Positions 34,398 to 43,999 of a stretch of 64,000 nt of DNA are shown piece by piece; position 1 is the stretch's first letter, and each line of letters begins with the position of its first letter. A program made the translations under genes and the position numbers. The DNA is from Bacteroidota bacterium (lineage in GTDB: Bacteria > Bacteroidota > Ignavibacteria > Ignavibacteriales > Ignavibacteriaceae): assembly GCA_020161395.1 (NCBI GenBank), contig JAIUOE010000012.1, forward strand, positions 44,332 to 108,331. The letters run 5' to 3'. The notes under the pieces were generated by a model, which was given only the letters and a program-made list of their open reading frames with translations, was not told where the DNA came from and did not search any database.

Positions 34398-34611
34398 TAA
34401 GACCTCCATTATTTTCTAGAATGTTTAGTACAAAGTTAAAATTTAGTGAAGAATAATTCCAGATTAAAATCAATAGTGACAGAAGGATTTATTTTGTGTG
34501 GAATGGTTTTTATGTATCAGAAGGATCAATTATTGGAGGGAGCCTGCTGACGGGATTTGTTTATAATAAAATATTTCGATATTATTCAGTTCATTCTCAA
34601 AATTTTTAATC

Positions 34612-36324
34612 ATGACACAAAACACTGACTCAAACGCCGAATCCCTTTTCAAAGCCGCCCGGAAGGGTGACAAGTACGCCTTCTTTAAGCTGGTACCAAA
34701 TTTCTATAAGGAGATTTATCATCTTGTTTACAAGATAATTCCCTCTCCGGACCGGGCGGAAGAGACACTTAAAGAGATTTTTGTGCTTGCGGCAGACAAT
34801 GTTGCTCATATTAAAGAGGGAAAGGATTTATTTGAATGGCTGCGCAAAATCTCTGCAATTGTCAGCCTTTATAATTTGCGGGAGCACCCCCTCTATAACG
34901 GCGGAGATCAGGAACTGCCACCCCTCTCCCCTCAATTTTCAGAGGTTGAAGCAGTCTATGCCTCATTCACCGATCTCGAAAGAGTCGTCCTCACGCTCTA
35001 TCTTCAATTTGATTATACCCCCGAGATCATTGCAGGTTTTATTACCGATCAAACAGAAGAGGGCGTGGTACAGATTCTGAACGACAAACTGGAGCGACTC
35101 TGTTATTTTACCCCTTTTAAAGAATGCATCGTTGATCACAAAAGCGATTTTATTAAACTTGTTTCCTCTTACAATATTCCCGGTGAATCACCCGAACAGG
35201 TGATTGAAAACAAAAAACCCGAATTTCTCGATAAATTCGCAGATTTTATCGATCTTGTCCGCGATTTGTTTGCATCAACACCGGTTAGAACAGGGATTCT
35301 GGATGAGATTCAGGATGAACTGATCAATGAGAACAAAATAAAAGAGAGGCACTCCCGCAAGAAGGAAATAAGGAATCAGGAACTCCAGTCACTGGCGAGG
35401 TCAACCGCAAGTCAAACCTCTTCTGGTATCGGCGGCAGGGCGATCGGCAAAGCAAAATCCCTCGGCTACAAAGCATCTTTTATCGATGTTCAGAAACTTT
35501 TGGTTACACTTCTGATTCTTGTTCTTACTGCAGCAGGAGTTTATGGTTATCTGGAGTATTCGAAATATAACACTCCATGGAGCGTCAGGGCACTCGAAGG
35601 CGATGTATCAATTAACGGTACCACGGAGACTGATCTTAATGAGAATGAAGTGGCAAGCACCGAAGAAGCCTCGACCGCTAAAATCGTTATTCCCTCTCAG
35701 GCAACAATAAAGCTCTACCCGAAAAGTACTCTCAAGTTGATTAAAGGACACAGAGAACAGAATATATTTGATGTCAACGGCACCGGATTCGAGCTGATGA
35801 CAAATCTGGACACAGCAAAATTTGTCGAATTTGCCGACCAGCCTCCATACTCCATCCGGTTCGGAGATGTCAGAATAACAACCGAATTGGCACAACTTCA
35901 ATGCTCCCGGATTCTCAATCAGATCAAACTCAATTTTGGCTGGGCTGAGGTGGTGATTGGCAGCCACAGAATTTCTTTGGCTTCAAACCACTCGGTTTCT
36001 ATCGCTGAAGGAAATCTGCTCAATATTCCGGTTTATGCATTTACCGACTCGGCGCAGAAAAGCAGAATTAATATTATGAATGTGAAGGGACTGGATCCCG
36101 AAACACTCGCTTCATTTATTGTGAATTCCACTGAACTCGATGCTCTCTCTCTGTTTTATCTCCTGACAAAAACCACGATCGCAAACAGAGAGATGATCGT
36201 GTCAAAACTTGAAAGTTTCTTCCCTGCCATCACAGACGAAGTAAGACAGGGACTAATAAAGGAAAAACCGGAGTCTTTGGAGTATGTGCGGGGTTTCTTA
36301 AAATGGATTTTGCTTTTTCAATAG
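34612..36324 (+). CDS. Single-chain sigma-like / TM / FecR-domain protein
   Basis: A 570-residue protein. Residues about 10-90 resemble ECF sigma region 2 (SPDRAEETLKEIFVLAADNV... LFEWLRKISAIVSLYNLRE) and about 112-165 resemble region 4 (FTDLERVVLTLYLQFDYTPE, then a turn and VVQILNDKLERL). A disordered charged linker (230-290) leads to a membrane helix (about 295-314, LLVTLLILVLTAAGVYGYL), then a FecR-like periplasmic domain (about 322-470, WSVRALEGDVSING... LNFGWAEVVIGSHRISLAS). Usually sigma factor and FecR-type anti-sigma factor are separate genes. A single chain holding both is unusual. The sigma part looks degenerate, so it may be a tethered regulator. Next gene is 11 bases on. Confidence 0.75.
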   Translation: MTQNTDSNAESLFKAARKGDKYAFFKLVPNFYKEIYHLVYKIIPSPDRAEETLKEIFVLAADNVAHIKEGKDLFEWLRKISAIVSLYNLREHPLYNGGDQELPPLSPQFSEVEAVYASFTDLERVVLTLYLQFDYTPEIIAGFITDQTEEGVVQILNDKLERLCYFTPFKECIVDHKSDFIKLVSSYNIPGESPEQVIENKKPEFLDKFADFIDLVRDLFASTPVRTGILDEIQDELINENKIKERHSRKKEIRNQELQSLARSTASQTSSGIGGRAIGKAKSLGYKASFIDVQKLLVTLLILVLTAAGVYGYLEYSKYNTPWSVRALEGDVSINGTTETDLNENEVASTEEASTAKIVIPSQATIKLYPKSTLKLIKGHREQNIFDVNGTGFELMTNLDTAKFVEFADQPPYSIRFGDVRITTELAQLQCSRILNQIKLNFGWAEVVIGSHRISLASNHSVSIAEGNLLNIPVYAFTDSAQKSRINIMNVKGLDPETLASFIVNSTELDALSLFYLLTKTTIANREMIVSKLESFFPAITDEVRQGLIKEKPESLEYVRGFLKWILLFQ

Positions 36325-36335
36325 GAGTTTGAGGT

Positions 36336-36764
36336 ATGGGACAACAACAATTATTACTTATCGTTTTGGGTGTGATTCTCGTCGGGCTGGCTGTTTTTTC
36401 CGGTCTTACGCTTTGGGAATACTTCTCTTTTCAATCGACTCTTGACCAGCTTGGTGTTCGGGGTGACTATCTGTTAAATGATGCGATGAAACATTTTTAT
36501 ACCCCTGTGGCAGCAGGAGGTGGCGGCAACAAATCATTCGCCAAGTGGACTCCTCCAACTCAAATGCTGACAGACAAATACTTCATAAAAAGCTACAATA
36601 AGAGCAGAACAAAGGGAAACAGAACATCTGCAACTTATTATATTACCACTACTCTGCTCGATTCCAAAAAAGCCAACATCCCCATACAGGGAAGTGTTAC
36701 CAATAAAGGAGTCAGGACCAGAACCTACTACGACAGCAGCAAGAAAAAGTGGTACAAGTTCTGA
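36336..36764 (+). CDS. Small membrane-anchored pilin-like protein
   Basis: A 142-residue protein whose start MGQQQLLLIVLGVILVGLAV is a single hydrophobic helix like the N-terminal helix of type IV pilins, but without a clear prepilin cleavage motif. The remaining 110 residues are polar and include AGGGGNKSFAKWTPP and a Lys/Tyr-rich end. GGAGTTTGAGGT precedes the ATG. It is 11 bases downstream of the sigma/FecR gene and likely cotranscribed. It may be the structure whose synthesis the upstream gene regulates, but this is only context. Confidence 0.65.
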   Translation: MGQQQLLLIVLGVILVGLAVFSGLTLWEYFSFQSTLDQLGVRGDYLLNDAMKHFYTPVAAGGGGNKSFAKWTPPTQMLTDKYFIKSYNKSRTKGNRTSATYYITTTLLDSKKANIPIQGSVTNKGVRTRTYYDSSKKKWYKF

Positions 36765-36767
36765 TAC

Positions 36768-39700
36768 CTATTTGATCAGATTGTAATATTTCCTCGTAAG
36801 ATCTTCAAAATCTTTAGTGAAACCACCCTGCAGGGCTTTATTAATGTTGTCCGAGTAGCTTTTATCCTTCTTTTGTCCGTCCAGTTTAAGGGCTCCCGGT
36901 GAGTTGCCTTTCGAATTCGTCCCGGTAAATGATTCTCTTTCCTTCTCAAAATCCCGTTCATTCACCGATCTTGTTGCATCAAGCATCTTTGAGAGAATTT
37001 TGTCCTGTTTTTTCACAAGTTCATCATTTACTCTGCCCGTTCTCATATCCGTTATTATCTCCTGCATCTCCTGTGAAATTTTATCGAGATTTGCCGGAAT
37101 GCTCTTCGACTTGCCTGCAGCTTTTGCCTCCTTGTTCATCTGATCGAGCGATTTTTTAATATTCTCCTGTTCCTGTCTTAATCTCTGAATTTGTGACATC
37201 TGCTCCTGGGTCAACTGTCCGCCGCTCCCCTTCATCATCTCCTGCATCTGCTGATTAAGCGTCATCTGCTGCCCAGCCATTTGACCCATCTGCTGCATCA
37301 TCGACATCATGCCACCTTGTCCGCCGTTTCCCTGCTGCATCATCTGTGCAAGGGCATCCTGCATCATACCGGCAGCCTGATTCAGGAAAGACATTGCTTC
37401 CCCCTGATTTCCTGCTGCCTGCTTGTTGTTCCTGTTTTGCATGTTGTCCAATGACTTGCCCATCTCTCTTCTGGCACCACCGAGCGATTTTGCCATCTCG
37501 GGGCTGACTGCAAATGACTTCTGAGCAAGTTCGCCCAGGCGCGCGAGCATTTTATCCAGATTCCGCTGTATCTTGTCCTGCTCTCTCATCTCCTGATTGA
37601 GGAGTGCCGAAGGGCTGCTGTTTTGTGTCTTCTTTTTCAGATTCTCCTGCTGTTTCGAAAGATCGACGATATCACTGATAATCTTCATCATGTCAGCCAT
37701 GGTTTGCATCTGATTTGCTTCATTTATCGAATTTTGAAGCTCCTGCAAGCCTTGCTCCATCTTTTTCATATTCTTCGACATCTTCTGCTGATTCTGCATC
37801 GCCTGCTGTTTCTGTCCCTTTTTCAGGTTTTCCTTCGCCTCGTCAGAGAGTTCATCATTCTGCTGTTTTTCAAGTTCATCCTGAAGTTTTTCCGCCTGTT
37901 CATTAGGCATATCCTTCATGTCCTTCATTTTTTCACGAAGCTCTTTCATCTCTTTTTCAAGAGCCTCCATCTGCTTCTTTACCTCATCCTGCTTTTTGGC
38001 GAGCTGATCCATCGTCTTTTGATCAGCATTTTTGGTCTCGTTTTGCATCTTGTCGAGCTGTTCATTAAGATTCTGCGATCTTTTTATGAGTTCATCAATC
38101 TTCTGTTCAATCTGGACCCGTTTTAGCAGGTTCATGGTTCTTTCAAGGCTCTTCTTGAAAGTCTCCTCGTCCATTTTCATGTTTTCAAGATTTTGCTGTG
38201 CATCTTTGCGGTTGAGGTTCTCGAGATTCTTCGACATCTTGTCCATCAATTTCTTCATCTCGTCGGTTGAAATCTCCTGAAGCATCTTCTGAAGTTCCAT
38301 AAATTTTTCCATGGTCTGTGGCGAGAGAAGATTGTTTTCCTGCATGTTCTTCTGCACATCATCCATTTTTTGCGACAACTGCTCAACTTTATCCTGCAGT
38401 TTCTCGAAGTTATCGATCATCTTTTCCAGTTTTTCCTTCTCCTCGAAACTCAGATCCTTTTTGTCGCTTTTCATCTCCTTGCTTGCCTTGTCCATCTCCT
38501 TTTGCAGTTTTTCAGCATCTTTAAGGACATCACTCAGCTCTTTCAAAATCTCTTCCTGTTTTTTGTCACCTGTGGCGAAGAGCTCTTCAAGCGTGGGAAC
38601 CCTTACAATATATTCCCTTGATCTGGCAGTTTTTGGTCCTGAAACAGCATCGTTGTCAGCCACTTCCAGATAATAAGTCACCTCATCCCCCTGCGAGAGG
38701 AAAAGCTGTGCAAGGCTCCAGGTATAATCAACTCCCGTCTCCTTTACCTGTTTGTTGAACGGCACGGGTATGGAACTGAACTTCTGCTGAACCGTTGCCG
38801 CATCTTTGCTTTTTGAAATTCTGTAATGCAGGCTCAGACCACTAAAGCCAAAATCATCGGAAATGATGAGTGAAATATCCTGCCTCTGGCTCCTCGGAAG
38901 GGCAGTATTTGAATCAGGACTGACCACCGTAATTTCCGGATCAGCATCAAAAAACGCCTTTACACTGTACTTCACCGGTGAGGTGTTGGAATATCCTTTG
39001 GTATCGGTAATCTTGATAAAATACTCGTTGTCTCCCGTGATTCTGAATGCACCCGAAGCTGAAGTTCCGGAAACTTCCAATGGAATGTTCATCCCTTCGA
39101 GAAATTCGAGTGATGCTGATGCGAGTTCTTTATTTGATTCGAGAGAGAAGGAGATCGCTGTTCCCTTTATCCCGGATACATTTCCATTGTCTGTTTGCTC
39201 AGAAGGTCTCTCACCTGTATATCCGGGTGGAGTTATGGAAAGTTTAAAAGTTCTTACGAGGGGTTTGTCGGTGACGGTGATCCTGTACGAAAGGCTTTTT
39301 GAGTCTTCAACCATCGCATAATATTCGGTAGAATACTTGATTGCTGAAATCGTGAAGGAAAAGTTGCCGTCTTTGCCCGGCTTCAAAATTTCTTTCACAA
39401 AAGCGGGTTGTGATTCGTCTTTATAATAAAAATCGAGCGAGCGGACTTCGGGACCCGAAACCTTCACGGATATTGTAATGCTGTCTCCCTTGGCAGCCTC
39501 GATATTCCCGGGCTTTATTTCGAAACTGTACTTCTGCGGTGGAAGGAATTCGGCATTATGATCGATCAATCTTCCCGCGGCATCTCTCATACCGTTGCTG
39601 AAAAGGAAGGAACCACTGCTCAGGATGAGACTTGCCAATGTCCAAACAAACAGTTTCCTGGCTGCATTAAACGAAACGGCACTTCCAAACTCAAGATTGC

Positions 39701-40124
39701 TTACTCTTTTATATACTTCTTCAAATGCTGCCGAAACCAGATTCTCTGAAAATCCCCGTCTGTCATCCACTTTCACAAGCTGCATGGCGTTCATCAGGTC
39801 ATCCTTCACCTGCGGGAAAAGGCTGCCTGCAAGTGCTGCTGATCTGAACGGATCTGAAGGAACGATCATAAATCGTTTGTATAGCGGAGTAAGAATGAAG
39901 TGTACAAATGACCCGCCGGTGATTCCCAGCCAGGTATAGAAAAGCACGGTCCTCACCACCGGTTCAAAAAAGAACATATATTCCAGAAAAGAAAAAAGAG
40001 TAAAAAGCAGCATCGATGCAATCAACAAAACCTGACCGCCAAAAGCCAGATCTGCCATCAACCGTCTGTTCTCAAATCGTGCAAGCTTCTTTAATATCTC
40101 TTCGTAATGTGCCGTTCCGTTCAA
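36768..40124 (-). CDS. DUF4175 family protein with long M/Q/K coiled coil
   Basis: A 1118-residue protein. The N-terminal third has membrane helices (about 24-50, 58-80 and 163-180) and a periplasmic beta-rich part (about 190-530) with Ig-like units. From about 535 to 1060 there is a very long coiled coil rich in Met, Gln, Lys, Glu and Asp (e.g. EKLQKEMDKASKEMKSDKK, and GQGGMMSMMQQMGQMAGQQM). The C-terminus (QGGFTKDFEDLTRKYYNLIK) is short. This matches DUF4175, found in Bacteroidota next to DUF4159 and BatA/MoxR-type genes. A DUF4159 gene lies 720 bases upstream in the same direction. The role is unknown; perhaps it tethers or senses envelope structures. Confidence 0.85.
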   Translation of the reverse strand: MNGTAHYEEILKKLARFENRRLMADLAFGGQVLLIASMLLFTLFSFLEYMFFFEPVVRTVLFYTWLGITGGSFVHFILTPLYKRFMIVPSDPFRSAALAGSLFPQVKDDLMNAMQLVKVDDRRGFSENLVSAAFEEVYKRVSNLEFGSAVSFNAARKLFVWTLASLILSSGSFLFSNGMRDAAGRLIDHNAEFLPPQKYSFEIKPGNIEAAKGDSITISVKVSGPEVRSLDFYYKDESQPAFVKEILKPGKDGNFSFTISAIKYSTEYYAMVEDSKSLSYRITVTDKPLVRTFKLSITPPGYTGERPSEQTDNGNVSGIKGTAISFSLESNKELASASLEFLEGMNIPLEVSGTSASGAFRITGDNEYFIKITDTKGYSNTSPVKYSVKAFFDADPEITVVSPDSNTALPRSQRQDISLIISDDFGFSGLSLHYRISKSKDAATVQQKFSSIPVPFNKQVKETGVDYTWSLAQLFLSQGDEVTYYLEVADNDAVSGPKTARSREYIVRVPTLEELFATGDKKQEEILKELSDVLKDAEKLQKEMDKASKEMKSDKKDLSFEEKEKLEKMIDNFEKLQDKVEQLSQKMDDVQKNMQENNLLSPQTMEKFMELQKMLQEISTDEMKKLMDKMSKNLENLNRKDAQQNLENMKMDEETFKKSLERTMNLLKRVQIEQKIDELIKRSQNLNEQLDKMQNETKNADQKTMDQLAKKQDEVKKQMEALEKEMKELREKMKDMKDMPNEQAEKLQDELEKQQNDELSDEAKENLKKGQKQQAMQNQQKMSKNMKKMEQGLQELQNSINEANQMQTMADMMKIISDIVDLSKQQENLKKKTQNSSPSALLNQEMREQDKIQRNLDKMLARLGELAQKSFAVSPEMAKSLGGARREMGKSLDNMQNRNNKQAAGNQGEAMSFLNQAAGMMQDALAQMMQQGNGGQGGMMSMMQQMGQMAGQQMTLNQQMQEMMKGSGGQLTQEQMSQIQRLRQEQENIKKSLDQMNKEAKAAGKSKSIPANLDKISQEMQEIITDMRTGRVNDELVKKQDKILSKMLDATRSVNERDFEKERESFTGTNSKGNSPGALKLDGQKKDKSYSDNINKALQGGFTKDFEDLTRKYYNLIK

Positions 40125-40221
40125 AATTCTTTCCTGTGGTGTAGGTGCAAATAAAACTCTATAAATAACAAAAATTATTCCAACTTCATTTATACTGTCT
40201 TATTCAATTTATTGTTTCTTA

Positions 40222-40818
40222 CTAAAATGAACCTGTTTTGACTTCACCGGCCCGTTCATACTCTGCAAAGATAACTCCACTTGGCGAAAATTTACAATCA
40301 ACCATTTTAAATGCTGCCGGAATCGTGCCTTCCGAAAACAGACGCTTGCCACTTCCCAAAGTGACGGGAAATATTTTGAGCTTCAAGATATCTACCAGAT
40401 CATGCTTCAAAAGCGTTTGGACAAGATTTCCACTGCCCCAGACTTTCAGGTCGGGACCGTCCTCTTTCTTTAATTTTTGAATCCGTTCAACTACATTGTC
40501 ATTGAGAAGGATGGTATTGTTCCACTCGGGTGAAAAGTTATTCCGAGAGACGACATATTTCCGGGCTTCATTCACACCCGGCCAGCCTTCGCCGTTCTGT
40601 GGCCAGTAGGAAGCGAAAATATCGTAGGTTTTCTTTCCCAATAGTAATTCGAATGGAAGTTTCATTTGTTCTTCCATTATCGTACCGGCAAATTCATCAA
40701 AATACGGCACTGTCCAGCCACCATACTTGAAACCGCCGGAAGTATCCTCTTCCGGTCCGCCCGGAGCCTGGTAAACGCCACCAAGGGTAATGAATTCCAA
40801 AACAACTATCTTTCTCAT
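40222..40818 (-). CDS. Dihydrofolate reductase-like (RibD C-terminal domain) protein
   Basis: A 198-residue protein of the RibD C-terminal/DHFR-like superfamily: MRKIVVLEFITLGGVYQAPGG, LLGKKTYDIFASYWP, then KYVVSRNNFSPEWNNTILL and GSGNLVQTLLKHDLVDILKL, the usual order of NADPH-binding elements in the YwjB/YyaP branch. Its substrate is unknown. The ATG has AAGGAG upstream. It sits 27 bases from the DUF4159 gene and may be in one transcript with it. Confidence 0.87.
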   Translation of the reverse strand: MRKIVVLEFITLGGVYQAPGGPEEDTSGGFKYGGWTVPYFDEFAGTIMEEQMKLPFELLLGKKTYDIFASYWPQNGEGWPGVNEARKYVVSRNNFSPEWNNTILLNDNVVERIQKLKKEDGPDLKVWGSGNLVQTLLKHDLVDILKLKIFPVTLGSGKRLFSEGTIPAAFKMVDCKFSPSGVIFAEYERAGEVKTGSF

Positions 40819-40845
40819 TATTTTCTCCTTATATTAGTGGTTTGC

Positions 40846-41502
40846 CTACTGTGTAAGTGCGAATAAAACTATATTTGTTCCAAACTGAAGGGCTTCTATC
40901 CTTTTTTCCTCGGGATCATTATGTACTTCTGCATCCACCCATCCGTCACCCGGATTGCTTTCATATGTATAATAGAGAACCATTCTCTCACCAATAAACA
41001 AACCAAACCCCTGAGGTGGTTTCTCATCGTGTTTGTGAGTTTTTGGAGGTCCATCGGGAAAGCGGTACTTCATATTGTAAATTTTATGATTGAACGGAAT
41101 CTCTCTTAATTCCTGACCGGGGAAAACCCTTTTTATTTCCCGTCTGAACCCTTTGTCAAATCCGTAATCGTCATCGACATACAAAAATCCACCGTTTTCA
41201 AGATACTTCCTGAGATTGTTTATCTCCTGATCTGTAAGTGCGATATTTCCGTGACCGGTCATAAAGAGAAACGGATAACTGAAAATTTCCTCTGTCGCCA
41301 GATCAGCAAATCTGTATTCAGGATTCACCTTCAGATTCGTGTTTGCTTTTAGAAATTTCAACAGGTTAATATCCGCCGACTGGTCATTATACCAGTCACT
41401 CCCGCCCGAATACTTCACCCGCGCCATCCTGAAATCTCCCGGCTGGGCAAAAACAGGTATGGCAAAGAGAATTAACAAACAAAAAAATAAGAATGATTTC
41501 AC
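40846..41502 (-). CDS. DUF4159 domain exported protein
   Basis: A 218-residue exported protein: signal peptide 1-19, then a DUF4159 domain beginning FRMARVKYSGGSDWYNDQSA with the YVDDDYGFDKGFRREIKRVFPG block and the LFIGERMVLYYTYESNPGDGW end. DUF4159 adopts a glutamine-amidotransferase-like fold. The start is GTG at 41502 with no clear ribosome site. It is next to the DHFR-like gene, followed by DUF4175, the usual partner in this phylum. Role unknown. Confidence 0.85.
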   Translation of the reverse strand: MKSFLFFCLLILFAIPVFAQPGDFRMARVKYSGGSDWYNDQSADINLLKFLKANTNLKVNPEYRFADLATEEIFSYPFLFMTGHGNIALTDQEINNLRKYLENGGFLYVDDDYGFDKGFRREIKRVFPGQELREIPFNHKIYNMKYRFPDGPPKTHKHDEKPPQGFGLFIGERMVLYYTYESNPGDGWVDAEVHNDPEEKRIEALQFGTNIVLFALTQ

Positions 41503-41677
41503 TATGGTAATACTTGTTAAGAAGGTTTTTGTTTCAAATTTTGCCGGTAAATTTATTCTTCCATTTTCGCAAATTACGGAAAACAGGGGCGCTCTGTAAG
41601 GGCAAAATCGGGGGATTTGCTTTTTATCCGGAAAATGTTTTTATTTTTGTGTAAGAAATTATTCATTCGGAGATATT

Positions 41678-43909
41678 ATGAACGGGATACAACAGATCAG
41701 ACATAAAAACTTGAAATTGATTTTGTCAGGAAAAGTTTTCAGAATAGCAAAAGCTTCACTTTTCCTGATTTTTCTCCTGGCATTTACATCAAATGCTCAA
41801 TATACAAGACTGTTCTCAAAATTTAAGAACCATTCAATCTTTACCACTGCATCCTGGGATACAACATTGTATGTTGCTGCCGGTTTATCGCCTGAATTGA
41901 TGGTTTCCCGCGATGGATGGGAAACAATGACTTATAAACCATACGACTTTCAGGTCGGGACGCAATTGCAGGCTATTAGAAATATTCAACTTACAGGTCC
42001 CTCAACCATATTCTTAACCGGACAACAACACCATTATGTCTCCAGAGATACGGGGAACACATGGAGCATCCTGCCCGGATACAATACATCCCGCATAGTG
42101 TTTTCTTCCCCGAAGGAAGGGATGTACCACTCACAGGGAAAGGTACATTTCACTCTTGATTCCGGAAACACCTGGACTGAAAAAAACATGCCGACGAATT
42201 CCAGCGGATATGTGGCAATTGCAATTTTTCCAAACGGTCATATGACCGCTCGAAATGGCGTCAATCTTTTGACTTCTACAGATACAGGCACAACCTGGTC
42301 GAGTCAGATTCTTCCCCGTAGCAATATTGATGATATCGCCATCTTGTGGGGTAACGGTAATGCATTCTACTCACCCGGAAATGCTGTCTATCAAACAACA
42401 AATTCGGGTGAAACATGGTCGCAGATACACTCTTCAACGGATGAGTTGAGAATTTTTCACATGACCTCTCCTGACTCGGTTTATGTTTATTGTCCCGCAA
42501 AATTGCAACTGCGTCTCTACAGAAACCACTTTTCGAGTAACGAATTGCTGCATCAATTTACTGCCGGTGCCCGTCTTGACGATCTCTCATTCCCTTCCCG
42601 TTCGAAAGTGATTGCCGTTACTTACGGTGATTCACTTGACCAGTTATCGGTCTCCACTGATGGTGGGCGCAATTTTACCCCTGTTGAACCCAACCATATT
42701 GACCGGATTTACAGCCTTAAATTTTTTAACAGCCTTGAAGGGCAACTTATTTATGATGCCCCTTTAAAAACTTATTTCACTTCCACTTCCGATGGAGGTT
42801 TAACCTGGAGTGCAAAAGTACCAATTGAACCTTTTAACGGCTTCTCAGGAAGTATATATCCCGAAAGTCGCAACTCGGTTCTGTTTGTTGATCAGGGGAC
42901 AAAAAAAGTATTGAGATTTACTCCTGAAACGGGATATACCACTGTTTTCAAATCTAACTCAGGTTCACAATCACCCAGATATCTTTACAAGTATGGTGAC
43001 TCAACAATATTTGTTGCCTCTGATTCCCTCCAAGGCAGTTTTTCCGCCTCAAACCTTTGGAAGAGTACTAACAACGGACGAACATGGGAAATAATCAATC
43101 GCTATGATAACGGTTATTATCTTGGCAGTATCTATATGCACAACGATTCCACCGGATTTGGGACATTAAAAGGGAATGTGATTAGAATTACCAAAGGAGG
43201 AAGAGGCTGGCAAGGTATTCCAATGTTCAACGAACCGGCTTACACCGAAGCACCAAGCTTCTACCGGGTAATCAAAAGTTTTAATGACTCAACGGTTTTT
43301 GTCGAAGTGGGTAGAACCATATATAGAACCACCAACAGCGGGAAAAATTGGCACTCCCGTCTTTTCAATGACGCTAATGATATCATCGATGCTGACTTTA
43401 TCTCGAAGGATACCGGTTATGTAATCCTGGCAACCAGCGATCGATACCCTTTCAGAGTCACAACAAACGGGGGTATAAACTGGTTGGGAGTTTACTTTAT
43501 AGATAGCATTTATCTCCCGCAATTTTTAAGCGTTACCGACTCGAATAAAGTCTTTCTGGCGACCGGTTATGAAATATTCGTCACTGACAATCTGGGAGGA
43601 CAACCTCTCGGTACGAAGGAGGAGGGCTCCCTTTCCAATGTACCGGTTGAATTTGAACTTTCTCAGAACTGGCCAAATCCTTTTAACCCTTCAACAAATA
43701 TCCGTTATTATCTGCCTGAATCCGGAATTGTGAAAGTTTCTGTTTACAACATTATGGGTGAACTTGTCAACTCCCGGCAGCCGGAGTTTGTTCCACAAGG
43801 ACAACACATTATCAAATTTGACGGTTCTCACCTCCCGTCAGGTGTTTATATCTTAAATGTCACCTTTGACAGGCAGAGAAGAAGTATCAAAATGCTCCTG
43901 CTAAAATAA
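41678..43909 (+). CDS. T9SS-exported BNR/sialidase-like repeat protein
   Basis: A 743-residue secreted protein. A signal anchor/peptide (about 25-42) is followed by repeated BNR/Asp-box-like units (RDTGNTWS, DSGNTWTEKN, DTGTTWSSQ, NSGETWSQI, NNGRTWEI and NSGKNWHS) forming a propeller. The C-terminus is a T9SS type A sorting domain with NWPNPFNPSTNIRYYLPESG and final KMLLLK. CGGAG precedes the ATG. It is a monocistronic gene. The propeller may be structural rather than enzymatic, since no clear catalytic residues of sialidases are visible. Confidence 0.85.
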   Translation: MNGIQQIRHKNLKLILSGKVFRIAKASLFLIFLLAFTSNAQYTRLFSKFKNHSIFTTASWDTTLYVAAGLSPELMVSRDGWETMTYKPYDFQVGTQLQAIRNIQLTGPSTIFLTGQQHHYVSRDTGNTWSILPGYNTSRIVFSSPKEGMYHSQGKVHFTLDSGNTWTEKNMPTNSSGYVAIAIFPNGHMTARNGVNLLTSTDTGTTWSSQILPRSNIDDIAILWGNGNAFYSPGNAVYQTTNSGETWSQIHSSTDELRIFHMTSPDSVYVYCPAKLQLRLYRNHFSSNELLHQFTAGARLDDLSFPSRSKVIAVTYGDSLDQLSVSTDGGRNFTPVEPNHIDRIYSLKFFNSLEGQLIYDAPLKTYFTSTSDGGLTWSAKVPIEPFNGFSGSIYPESRNSVLFVDQGTKKVLRFTPETGYTTVFKSNSGSQSPRYLYKYGDSTIFVASDSLQGSFSASNLWKSTNNGRTWEIINRYDNGYYLGSIYMHNDSTGFGTLKGNVIRITKGGRGWQGIPMFNEPAYTEAPSFYRVIKSFNDSTVFVEVGRTIYRTTNSGKNWHSRLFNDANDIIDADFISKDTGYVILATSDRYPFRVTTNGGINWLGVYFIDSIYLPQFLSVTDSNKVFLATGYEIFVTDNLGGQPLGTKEEGSLSNVPVEFELSQNWPNPFNPSTNIRYYLPESGIVKVSVYNIMGELVNSRQPEFVPQGQHIIKFDGSHLPSGVYILNVTFDRQRRSIKMLLLK

Positions 43910-43971
43910 AACTCTGTTAAGCTGCCGCATAAGAACAAAGCAGAGATATTTTTGGATTACTGGATTTTTCT

Positions 43972-43977
43972 TATATT
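43972..43977 (+). promoter_or_regulatory. Putative arsR -10 element
   Basis: TATATT lies immediately before, and overlaps, the first arsR operator. A repressor on that palindrome would cover the start of transcription. I found no convincing -35 at 17 bases. Confidence 0.35.
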
Positions 43978-43993
43978 TCGTTAACTAACGAAA
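43976..43993. promoter_or_regulatory. ArsR operator 1
   Basis: TTTCGTTAACTAACGAAA: a perfect 8-bp inverted repeat with a 2-base centre, six bases before the arsR ATG. The same motif recurs at 44359. ArsR-family repressors bind such imperfect palindromes at their own promoter. Confidence 0.75.
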
Positions 43994-43999
43994 TGATTT

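Noticed and set aside
37623..38126. Plus-strand frame opposite the DUF4175 gene
   Set aside because: Leu/Phe/His-rich shadow of the Glu/Lys/Met coiled coil; composition explains the open frame.
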